Source: a bacterium | Lineage (GTDB): Bacteria > Bacillota > Bacilli > Lactobacillales > Streptococcaceae | DNA: 64,000 nucleotides | Direction: 5' to 3' | NCBI GenBank assembly: GCA_905221235.1 | Contig: CAJNCJ010000003.1 | Location: 62,001 to 126,000 of the forward strand | In this document: piece after piece, positions 9,419-15,656 of the stretch | How the letters are laid out: the number at the start of each line of letters is the position of its first letter | How positions within the stretch are numbered: position 1 is the first letter of the stretch | Made by a program: the position numbers and the translations under genes | The notes under the pieces: generated by a model | What the model was told of the DNA's origin: nothing | Seen by the model: the letters and a program-made list of their open reading frames with translations, nothing else | The model's database searches: none

Positions 9419-9447
9419 AGTATACCATATTTTCAACAATGGAACAA
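9419..9447 (-). promoter_or_regulatory. Promoter of the iron-siderophore-type operon
   Basis: On the minus strand: -35 TTGTTC, spacer exactly 17, extended -10 TGGTATACT, about 50 bases upstream of the permease ATG. Confidence 0.7.
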
Positions 9448-9470
9448 GATGAGAAAAATGAATATAGTTG

Positions 9471-9563
9471 CTTTTACAGTGTCAAAAACCGCAACAGAAG
9501 ATCATACTTGAGTATATCTAGGTAAGAGGACAACATAAAAAGCCCTCTGAAATCAGAGAGCTT
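9471..9563. repeat. Terminator-containing repeat, copy L (downstream of cadD)
   Basis: The sequence starting TTTTACAGTG, running through ATACTTGAGTATAT and GGTAAG and ending in a hairpin of AGCCCTCTGA and its complement, is a diverged copy of the element at 10805-10894. The same core is also found, without the final hairpin, at 11006-11080. Confidence 0.75.
9535..9563 (-). terminator. Terminator of the cadD gene
   Basis: On the minus strand GCTCTCTGA and TCAGAGGGC pair and are followed by five T. It lies about 40 bases after the cadD stop. Confidence 0.75.
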
Positions 9564-9594
9564 GATTTGAGCTCGGGCTAAAATCCTAGTGAAA
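9535..9594. repeat. Direct repeat left of the cadD module
   Basis: About 60 bases, from the terminator hairpin through CGGGCTAAAATCCTAGTGAA, match 10554-10614 almost exactly in the same orientation (a few substitutions and two one-base indels). The pair brackets the cadD gene with its promoter and operator. Confidence 0.8.
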
Positions 9595-9603
9595 CAAAAA
9601 AAT

Positions 9604-10215
9604 CTACACGGTCAGAAAAGTCTCTATCGTGCCATTTTCATACATGATGTATAGTCCAAGTAGAATGAATACTAAGGGCACAATGATTCGCTCGTATTTT
9701 TCAATTGTCTCGAATATTAACGGAATAGAGGATAACACCCGACTAATCTCGCATAAGATAATTATGCCGATTACAAACACAAGCAAGGCCACGAGGGTCT
9801 GTGACCAATCTAACGAAGCAAAATAAGGTATATAGATACCTAAATTATCTCCGCCAGACGCAATTGTCAGCAATGTAACTGTCCAAAACAGTTGATTTGC
9901 CTTGCTTTGTTCTAATCTTTCAATAATTTCTTCCTCTTCTTCCTCACCTTCTCCAACAATTGCAAAGCGAATCCCTAAATAGATAGGGATTAAACCAAGC
10001 AATCCGACCATCCATTCTTCAGGCACGAAATTAACGACATAAGCAGCAACTAAACTCGCCCCTACAAGTAAGCCTGTGCCTAGATATTGCCCCGCATAAA
10101 TATGCCATTTTTGTTTATTCTGTGATAGCTGTGCAAATAAAATAAATAAAATAATTAAATAATCGATACTGGTGGAAATATAAACACCAATAGCAGATAT
10201 GATTGTCTGTCCCAT
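9604..10215 (-). CDS. cadD: CadD-family cadmium resistance transporter
   Basis: A 203-residue membrane protein with about five to six hydrophobic segments, matching the CadD cadmium-resistance family (LysE-like fold). Family traits visible are the N-terminal ISTSIDYLIILFILFAQ with an intramembrane Asp, an acidic loop EGEEEEEEIIERLEQ near residue 90, and GGDNLGIYIPYFA. The acidic loop could collect divalent metal. An AGGAGG site precedes the ATG. The gene is preceded by a short Cys-containing open frame and an inverted-repeat operator, so metal-controlled expression is likely; no adjacent CadX/CadC regulator gene is present. Function as a Cd2+ exporter is inferred from the family. Confidence 0.82.
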   Translation of the reverse strand: MGQTIISAIGVYISTSIDYLIILFILFAQLSQNKQKWHIYAGQYLGTGLLVGASLVAAYVVNFVPEEWMVGLLGLIPIYLGIRFAIVGEGEEEEEEIIERLEQSKANQLFWTVTLLTIASGGDNLGIYIPYFASLDWSQTLVALLVFVIGIIILCEISRVLSSIPLIFETIEKYERIIVPLVFILLGLYIMYENGTIETFLTV

Positions 10216-10245
10216 AAAAAACCTCCTGTATTGGTCAGTAATAAA

Positions 10246-10320
10246 TCAGCAGATTTTAGGAGAGCACAGACACATTAATTTAGCTATCGCTAGTGGGTAA
10301 TGTCGAACATAGGAAAGCAT
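10246..10320 (-). CDS. Candidate 24-residue Cys-containing leader peptide upstream of cadD
   Basis: An ATG at 10320 has a very strong ribosome site (GAGGAGGAG, five bases before it) and opens a 24-codon frame ending at TGA 10246. The peptide is basic and hydrophobic and ends CLCSPKIC, with three cysteines in its last eight residues. It lies between the cadD promoter and the cadD start, 30 bases before the latter. The quality of the ribosome site and the clustered cysteines suggest a translated leader that might sense metal or cysteine; this is inference, and the peptide matches no family that I know. Confidence 0.5.
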   Translation of the reverse strand: MLSYVRHYPLAIAKLMCLCSPKIC

Positions 10321-10384
10321 TTTACTCCTCCTCAAAACGTAGTTACAAAGTAATTTCTAACTGGAATTCGGTGACTACTTCCAT

Positions 10385-10420
10385 GTAAAGTATAACATAC
10401 TATACTTTACTTCGTAAAGT
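10385..10420 (-). promoter_or_regulatory. cadD promoter with overlapping inverted-repeat operator
   Basis: On the minus strand an extended -10 TGTTATACT (10389-10397) lies inside a perfect inverted repeat: GTAAAGTATA at 10385-10394 and TATACTTTAC at 10401-10410, separated by six bases. A third half-site GTAAAGT follows at 10414-10420. No good -35 is seen. A dimeric repressor or MerR-type regulator bound here would cover the promoter. Confidence 0.65.
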
Positions 10421-10447
10421 GTGGACTCTCCGAGGGGGCTTGCAGAC

Positions 10448-10476
10448 AGCTACTCGGCTTTTCAAGCCGAGTAGCT
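10448..10476. other. Perfect 13-bp hairpin without a T-run
   Basis: The arms 10448-10460 and 10464-10476 are perfectly complementary (AGCTACTCGGCTT and its complement) around a three-base loop. Neither strand carries a T-run afterwards, so it does not look like an ordinary intrinsic terminator. It sits upstream of the cadD promoter, between no two genes. Confidence 0.6.
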
Positions 10477-10553
10477 ACGCACCTTTATGGTGTAATTAGC
10501 TGATACCATTTGAGGTTTTTGTAGTCTCCAAAATTGTGACCGATAAAACCTCA

Positions 10554-10614
10554 ATAAAAAAGCCCTCTGAAAATCAGAGAGCTGATTTGAGCCCGGGCTA
10601 AAATCCTAGTGAAA
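10554..10614. repeat. Direct repeat right of the cadD module
   Basis: Near-identical partner of 9535-9594 in the same orientation, including a terminator hairpin (10554-10583, functional on the minus strand) and the adjoining stretch ending CCTAGTGAAA. Confidence 0.8.
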
Positions 10615-10697
10615 AAGATGAAACTCCTTGTGTTCATCGAACACGGTGTCGTTTCCCTATTTTCATACGGATTTCTTACGCCCTTAGCATCATAATT

Positions 10698-10900
10698 CTT
10701 GCTGGATAAAACGTTTATAGACTAGGCGATAAGCCGAAGATTGTACAAAATTTTTAGTGAAACAGAAAAATCTCCCCGAAGGGAGAATATCTGGTTTATT
10801 TTACCTTACAGTGCTAGGAACTGTAACCGAAGATTATACTTGAGTATATCGAGGTAAAGTGACAACGTAAAAAGCCCTCTGAAAATCAGAGAGCTCCAGT
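10698..10900. repeat. 203-bp tandem repeat, unit 1
   Basis: Starts at CTTGCTGGATAAA and is followed directly by a second, closely similar unit starting at 10901. The unit holds two minus-strand terminator hairpins: a C(UUCG)G-capped one at 10765-10788 and one at 10868-10895. It also has a long-range inverted repeat (TTACCTTAC near 10800, GTAA-AGTGA near 10853) enclosing TACTTGAGTA. No gene is visible in it. Confidence 0.8.
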
Positions 10901-11085
10901 CTTGCTGGATAAACCGTTTATAGACTAGGCGACGAGGCGAAGAATGTACGAAACTTTCAGTGAAACAAAAAATCTCCCCGAAGGGAGAAGATCTGGTTTA
11001 TTTTACCTTACAGTGCTAGGAACCGTAACCGAAGATTATACTTGAGTATATCGAGGTAAGGTGACAAAAGTAAAAAAGCTACCCA
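10901..11085. repeat. 203-bp tandem repeat, unit 2 (ends in rpsO terminator)
   Basis: Aligns with 10698-10882, including the UUCG-capped terminator at 10966-10991 and the element beginning CCTTACAGTG at 11006. Where unit 1 ends in the CCCTCTGA hairpin, unit 2 runs into the terminator of rpsO instead. No gene is visible in it. Confidence 0.8.
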
Positions 11086-11100
11086 ATTTAGAGTAGCTTC
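11071..11100 (-). terminator. Terminator of rpsO
   Basis: On the minus strand GAAGCTACTC and the complementary GGGTAGCTTTTTT form a stem followed by T. It lies about 130 bases after the rpsO stop codon; the stretch between holds no gene. Confidence 0.7.
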
Positions 11101-11231
11101 ATTATCAAGATATGCTCAATTGAACACGGCCTAAGCACTTGGCAAAAAAGATAAAATCTCCTAGAAACTGAAGTTTCTTCGTCAATTTTCCTATTTTTGC
11201 TTTGTGCTTTTGACGGCCTTTGTATCTTGAA

Positions 11232-11501
11232 TTAGCGACGAAGTCCTAGAGAGTTGATCAACTCACGGTAACGGTTAACGTCGTTTTTACGCAAGTATGC
11301 AAGCAAGTTACGACGGCGACCGATTTTCTTCATCAATCCACGGTAAGTAGCGTGGTCTTTTTTGTGTTGTTTGATGTGTTCGTTAAGGTGGTTGATTTCC
11401 CAAGTAAGGACAGCAACTTGAACCTCTACTGAACCTGTATCACCTTCGTGACGTGCATATTGTGCGATGATTTCATTTTTTTTCTCTTTTGAGATTGCCA
11501 T
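11232..11501 (-). CDS. rpsO: 30S ribosomal protein S15
   Basis: An 89-residue protein with the full S15 pattern, including the motif [19 protein letters not shown], the [12 protein letters not shown] helix and the C-terminal [18 protein letters not shown]15 binds 16S rRNA at the central-domain three-way junction early in 30S assembly. It has a good GGAG ribosome site, its own promoter, and an untranslated leader of about 85 bases that probably takes part in autoregulation. It is monocistronic here. Confidence 0.97.
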   Translation of the reverse strand: MAISKEKKNEIIAQYARHEGDTGSVEVQVAVLTWEINHLNEHIKQHKKDHATYRGLMKKIGRRRNLLAYLRKNDVNRYRELINSLGLRR

Positions 11502-11585
11502 GATGTTTCTCCTTTTTATTTGGCTTCATCCGAGTGACAGGTTGGCATGCCTGCAACCAAGAAGAAGTTATTTGTCTTTACGACA
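11502..11585 (-). promoter_or_regulatory. Candidate S15-binding leader of rpsO
   Basis: The rpsO 5' leader contains a compact hairpin-forming segment (GGTTG...CAACC around GGCATGCC) followed by GATGAAGCC close to the ribosome site. Many bacterial rpsO leaders fold to mimic the rRNA site of S15 and repress translation; I infer the same here without a computed fold. Confidence 0.4.
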
Positions 11586-11591
11586 TTCCCT

Positions 11592-11620
11592 ATTCTACCA
11601 ATAACTAACTTCTTTGTCAA
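11592..11620 (-). promoter_or_regulatory. rpsO promoter
   Basis: On the minus strand -35 TTGACA, spacer 17, extended -10 TGGTAGAAT. This is one of the best promoters in the window, as expected for a ribosomal protein gene. Confidence 0.8.
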
Positions 11621-11739
11621 CAGATTTACTTTCTTTCTCTTTACTTCACCAACATAATGGAGATACTCAACTTCTTCTAAAAATTACCATTCCTAATTCT
11701 CCCCCTAAACAAGGAAATTCAAAAAAATCTACAAATATC

Positions 11740-11767
11740 TTGAAAATTTTCACAATCATGCTATAAT
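11740..11767 (+). promoter_or_regulatory. thrS promoter
   Basis: The -35 TTGAAA and the extended -10 TGCTATAAT are separated by 16 bases, upstream of the T-box leader. Confidence 0.8.
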
Positions 11768-11773
11768 AATCCA

Positions 11774-11990
11774 TAGAGACAAGTCACTTAGTCCCTTTCT
11801 ACTAGAGAGTGCGTGGTTGCTGGAAACGCATAGAGAGCCTAAACTGATACTACTCGTGAGTTTTTTATGAAAACATAAAACGGTGGCCACGTTAGAGCCA
11901 ATCAGAGGTGTCCCTCTCTTTTGAGGAACATAAATGAAGGTGGAACCACGTTGCGACGTCCTTTCGAGGATGTCGCTTTTTGTTTTTCTA
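11774..11990 (+). promoter_or_regulatory. T-box leader controlling thrS
   Basis: The T-box sequence GGTGGAACCACG lies at 11939-11950, followed by a terminator (GCGACGTCC and GGATGTCGC, then a T-run) at 11953-11986. Upstream is about 160 bases of structured leader. Uncharged tRNA-Thr is expected to bind the leader and stabilise the antiterminator, so that thrS is transcribed when threonine is short. Confidence 0.9.
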
Positions 11991-12065
11991 GCTTTCACTA
12001 TCCTCTGTCCCTGTTTTAATAATAGGGTTAACACATTCGTCAATAATATAAGTAAGGAGAACATC

Positions 12066-14009
12066 ATGATTAACATTACTTTCCCAGATGGCGCTGTTCG
12101 TGAATTCGAATCCGGCGTTACAACTTTTGAAATTGCCCAATCTATCAGCAATTCTCTAGCTAAAAAGGCCTTGGCTGGTAAATTCAACGGCAAACTCATC
12201 GACACTACTCGTGCTATCACTGAAGATGGAAGTATCGAAATCGTGACACCTGATCACGAAGATGCCCTTCCAATCTTGCGTCACTCAGCAGCTCACTTGT
12301 TCGCCCAAGCAGCTCGTCGTCTTTTCCCAGACATTCACTTGGGAGTTGGTCCAGCCATCGAAGATGGTTTCTACTACGATACTGACAATACAGCTGGTCA
12401 AATCTCTAACGAAGACCTTCCTCGTATCGAAGAAGAAATGCAAAAAATTGTCAAAGAAAACTTCCCATCAATCCGTGAAGAAGTTACTAAAGACGAGGCA
12501 CGTGAAATCTTCAAGAATGACCCTTACAAGTTGGAATTGATTGAAGAACACTCTGAAGACGAAGGTGGTTTGACCATCTACCGTCAGGGTGAATATGTAG
12601 ACCTTTGCCGTGGCCCACACGTCCCTTCAACAGGTCGTATCCAAATCTTCCACCTTCTCCATGTAGCAGGTGCTTACTGGCGTGGAAATAGCGACAACGC
12701 TATGATGCAACGTATCTACGGTACAGCTTGGTTTGACAAGAAAGACTTGAAGAACTACCTTCAAATGCGTGAAGAAGCCAAGGAACGTGACCACCGTAAG
12801 CTTGGTAAAGAGCTTGACCTCTTCATGATTTCTCAAGAGGTTGGTCAAGGACTTCCATTCTGGTTGCCAAATGGTGCGACTATTCGTCGTGAGTTAGAAC
12901 GCTACATCGTTGACAAAGAGTTGGCTTCTGGCTATCAACACGTTTATACTCCACCACTTGCTTCTGTTGAACTTTACAAGACTTCTGGTCACTGGGATCA
13001 TTACCAAGAAGACATGTTCCCAACTATGGACATGGGTGACGGGGAAGAATTTGTCCTTCGTCCAATGAACTGTCCGCACCACATCCAAGTCTTCAAACAC
13101 CATGTTCACTCTTACCGTGAGTTGCCAATCCGTATCGCCGAAATCGGTATGATGCACCGTTATGAAAAATCTGGTGCCCTTACTGGTCTTCAACGTGTAC
13201 GTGAAATGTCTCTTAACGACGGTCACCTCTTTGTGACTCCAGAACAAATCCAAGAAGAATTCCAGCGTGCCCTTCAGTTGATTATCGATGTTTATGAAGA
13301 TTTCAACTTGACTGAATACCGCTTCCGCCTCTCTCTTCGTGACCCTCAAGATACTCATAAGTACTTTGATAACGATGAGATGTGGGAAAATGCCCAAACT
13401 ATGCTTCGTGCAGCTCTTGATGAAATGGGTGTGGACTACTTTGAAGCCGAAGGTGAAGCAGCCTTCTACGGACCAAAATTGGATATCCAAGTTAAGACCG
13501 CCCTTGGAAAAGAAGAAACTCTTTCTACTATCCAACTTGACTTCTTGCTTCCAGAACGCTTCGACCTTAAATACATCGGGGCTGATGGTGAAGAGCACCG
13601 TCCAGTTATGATCCACCGTGGAGTTATCTCAACTATGGAACGCTTCACAGCTATTTTGATTGAGAACTACAAGGGTGCCTTCCCAACATGGCTAGCACCT
13701 CACCAAGTAACCCTCATCCCAGTATCTAACGAGAAACACGTGGACTACGCTTGGGAAGTGGCTAAGAAGCTCCGTGACCGTGGTGTCCGTGCTGATGTCG
13801 ATGAGCGCAATGAAAAAATGCAGTTCAAGATCCGTGCTTCACAAACAAGCAAGATTCCTTACCAATTGATCGTTGGAGACAAGGAAATGGAAGACGGAAC
13901 AGTCAACGTTCGTCGCTACGGACAAAAAGAAACACAAACTGTCTCAGTTGATGACTTTGTTCAAGCTATCCTTGCTGATATCGCCAACAAATCACGCGTT
14001 GAGAAATAA
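12066..14009 (+). CDS. thrS: Threonyl-tRNA synthetase
   Basis: A 647-residue class II aminoacyl-tRNA synthetase. It carries an N-terminal TGS domain (from [14 protein letters not shown]), an editing domain with [10 protein letters not shown], the catalytic core with the zinc-ligand region [13 protein letters not shown] and motif 2 [12 protein letters not shown], and a C-terminal anticodon-binding domain. I start it at the ATG at 12066 with AAGGAG eight bases upstream; the longer frame to 11934 lies within the T-box leader. It charges tRNA-Thr and hydrolyses mischarged Ser-tRNA-Thr. Confidence 0.97.
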   Translation: MINITFPDGAVREFESGVTTFEIAQSISNSLAKKALAGKFNGKLIDTTRAITEDGSIEIVTPDHEDALPILRHSAAHLFAQAARRLFPDIHLGVGPAIEDGFYYDTDNTAGQISNEDLPRIEEEMQKIVKENFPSIREEVTKDEAREIFKNDPYKLELIEEHSEDEGGLTIYRQGEYVDLCRGPHVPSTGRIQIFHLLHVAGAYWRGNSDNAMMQRIYGTAWFDKKDLKNYLQMREEAKERDHRKLGKELDLFMISQEVGQGLPFWLPNGATIRRELERYIVDKELASGYQHVYTPPLASVELYKTSGHWDHYQEDMFPTMDMGDGEEFVLRPMNCPHHIQVFKHHVHSYRELPIRIAEIGMMHRYEKSGALTGLQRVREMSLNDGHLFVTPEQIQEEFQRALQLIIDVYEDFNLTEYRFRLSLRDPQDTHKYFDNDEMWENAQTMLRAALDEMGVDYFEAEGEAAFYGPKLDIQVKTALGKEETLSTIQLDFLLPERFDLKYIGADGEEHRPVMIHRGVISTMERFTAILIENYKGAFPTWLAPHQVTLIPVSNEKHVDYAWEVAKKLRDRGVRADVDERNEKMQFKIRASQTSKIPYQLIVGDKEMEDGTVNVRRYGQKETQTVSVDDFVQAILADIANKSRVEK

Positions 14010-14042
14010 GAGATAAAACCTAGGATAAAATCCTAGCTACCT

Positions 14043-14076
14043 AAAAAGCAACAACTGAAACAGCTGTTGCTTTTTA
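14043..14076 (+). terminator. Terminator of thrS
   Basis: AAAGCAACA and TGTTGCTTT pair through an inner CTG/CAG step and are followed by a T-rich tail, 34 bases after the stop codon. Confidence 0.8.
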
Positions 14077-14082
14077 TATTTT

Positions 14083-14188
14083 TACTCAATGAAAATCAAA
14101 AAGCAAACTAGGAAGCTAGCCGCAAGCTGTACTTGAGTACGGTAAGGCGACGCTGACGTGGTTTGAATTTGATTTTCGAAGAGTATTA
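14083..14188 (-). repeat. BOX element 1
   Basis: Begins TACTCAATGAAAATCAAA and ends TTCGAAGAGTATTA, the termini of the BOX repeats of pneumococcus and relatives. The interior has the GTACTTGAGTACGGTAAGG variant. It lies between thrS and the DUF389 gene. Confidence 0.9.
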
Positions 14189-14264
14189 TTTAATCCGAGC
14201 TAGTAGTGATTGATCAAACCACCACACAAGATTTGCTTTCATGAGTTAGATAAGGTCAATATCC

Positions 14265-15314
14265 TCAATCCTTGTCTGCTTCGTTTTCTTTTACGAGATC
14301 TTTTTGTGAATCCTTTTCAGAGAGTTTTTGATCGATATACTTGTTAATGGTTTCATAAAATTCCTTAGTCATCTCACTATCTAATTTTGTCGAATTATGA
14401 ACTTGATTGACTTTCAATTGAACAGATTGAATACCGTAAGAGGCTTGTTTTTGGTGGAGCGTTTCTAATTCTTCTTCCGAAATCGGATCTCCAACAACCG
14501 TCAAGACCAATTCATTGTTCCTTGACTTGTAGACTTGATTAATGACCGTATGATTGGCGAACTCTTTTCCTACAAACTGTTTGATTCCTTCTTTTCGCGC
14601 TTGATCTATCGTCAGAGTGACTGCTGAATAACTAGCTGGAAGAATCAATAATACAATCAAGGATATCAAGCCAATTCTCATTTTAATATTTAGCTCTTTA
14701 AATGAACTTAAGGGAGATTTTCTCATCAAAATTCTTGTTCCAACAATGTTGATTAGCATGATAAAGACACAGTTAATCAAGAAAAGATAGAGAGCTCCAA
14801 ATAAAAATCGTACATTTCCATTAGCTAAACCGTAACCTGCAGTACAGATAGGTGGCATCAGAGCTGTTGCAATGGCTACTCCTGGCACGATATTGTTTGC
14901 TTCTTTTTTCCTTGAACCAATGACGCCTGCTATCCCACCAGCAATAGCAATGAGAACATCCCAAATGGTTGGAGAGGTTCGTGCAATCAATTCGCTACTT
15001 TCATAAGATAAGGGAGAAATCCAGAAATACAAAGCCGAGACAAGCAAGCTGACCAATACTTGAGTAAATAAAACCTCTAGAGATTGCTTGATTAAACGCG
15101 TATCAAAAATAGCTAAACCGAATCCCAGCCCAACAATCGGTGTCATAAGAGGGGAAATCAGCATAGCTCCAATAATGACAGCTGTTGAATTCATATTTAG
15201 GCCGATAGAGGCAATAAAAATCGCACACATCAAAATCACTGTATCTCTTAATCGAACATGAAGATCATCATATAATTTCTCACGGTATTCACGTGTTGAA
15301 TAGTTTCCGGTCAT
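14265..15314 (-). CDS. DUF389 family integral membrane protein
   Basis: A 349-residue protein with an N-terminal membrane domain of about six hydrophobic segments and a soluble C-terminal part. The DUF389 signature is clear: SIGLNMNSTAVIIGAMLISP, then LMTPIVGLGFG, and GVAIATALMPPICTAGYGLA. The function of the family is unknown. The last 35 residues are charged and rich in Lys, Glu and Asp. A GGAG site precedes the ATG. It is not next to a gene that explains it; the region appears to be an accessory insert between thrS and the two-component system. Confidence 0.85.
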   Translation of the reverse strand: MTGNYSTREYREKLYDDLHVRLRDTVILMCAIFIASIGLNMNSTAVIIGAMLISPLMTPIVGLGFGLAIFDTRLIKQSLEVLFTQVLVSLLVSALYFWISPLSYESSELIARTSPTIWDVLIAIAGGIAGVIGSRKKEANNIVPGVAIATALMPPICTAGYGLANGNVRFLFGALYLFLINCVFIMLINIVGTRILMRKSPLSSFKELNIKMRIGLISLIVLLILPASYSAVTLTIDQARKEGIKQFVGKEFANHTVINQVYKSRNNELVLTVVGDPISEEELETLHQKQASYGIQSVQLKVNQVHNSTKLDSEMTKEFYETINKYIDQKLSEKDSQKDLVKENEADKD

Positions 15315-15566
15315 TGGTTACTCCTTTTATTTCATATAATCTTGTTTCTGCATGGATGAAGGTAGAGAGACTTCTGTCCAGTCTTACATATTTTAATTCT
15401 CATCTGTAATTCTTTTGAACATTATCTTTTAAATATCCGTCAGTCCATCCTTAACATTATATCAAAAATTTTACAGTCTTTCTCTGACGAAATCTATCAA
15501 TTGAATAGATAGATGAAGCAAGAAATTTTTGTTTCCTTATCCGAAGAAGGAAAAAACGGTATCTCC
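15315..15566 (-). promoter_or_regulatory. Upstream region of the DUF389 gene with promoter
   Basis: An extended -10 TGATATAAT lies at 15456-15464 on the minus strand, giving a long leader of about 140 bases before the ATG. I see no coding frame or clear riboswitch in the leader. Confidence 0.5.
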
Positions 15567-15621
15567 TGAACTGCACCCCAAAAGTTAGACAGAAAAAATC
15601 TAACTTTTGGGGTGCAGTTCA
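15567..15621. mobile_element. IS-end-like perfect hairpin (MITE or fused terminal repeats)
   Basis: Two perfectly complementary 23-base arms (15567-15589 and 15599-15621) surround a nine-base loop. Each arm starts TGAACTGCACCCC, which resembles the terminal inverted repeats of IS3-family elements in Gram-positive cocci (from memory). No transposase is nearby. It may be a minimal MITE, or two IS ends left after deletion of the body. Confidence 0.55.
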
Positions 15622-15656
15622 CCTTAATACTATGCGTTTTATTCTTTATAATTTAG

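Noticed and set aside
10216-10560. Manganese-type (yybP-ykoY) or other known riboswitch upstream of cadD
   Set aside because: The GTAGC-containing hairpin at 10448-10476 recalls pieces of that family, but it lies upstream of the promoter and the rest of the consensus is missing, so I kept it as an unassigned hairpin.
9471-11100. CRISPR array
   Set aside because: Repeats are long, few, structured as terminators and without regular spacers; no cas genes are present.
11934-12065. N-terminal extension of ThrS
   Set aside because: The frame is open but runs through the T-box and terminator; the ATG at 12066 has a proper ribosome site and gives the standard protein length.
12894-13616. Open frame of about 240 codons on the minus strand inside thrS
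   Set aside because: Shadow frame caused by the codon bias of thrS; no ribosome site and no protein-like composition.
14083-14188. Small RNA gene between thrS and the DUF389 gene
   Set aside because: The structured sequence is fully explained by a BOX repeat.
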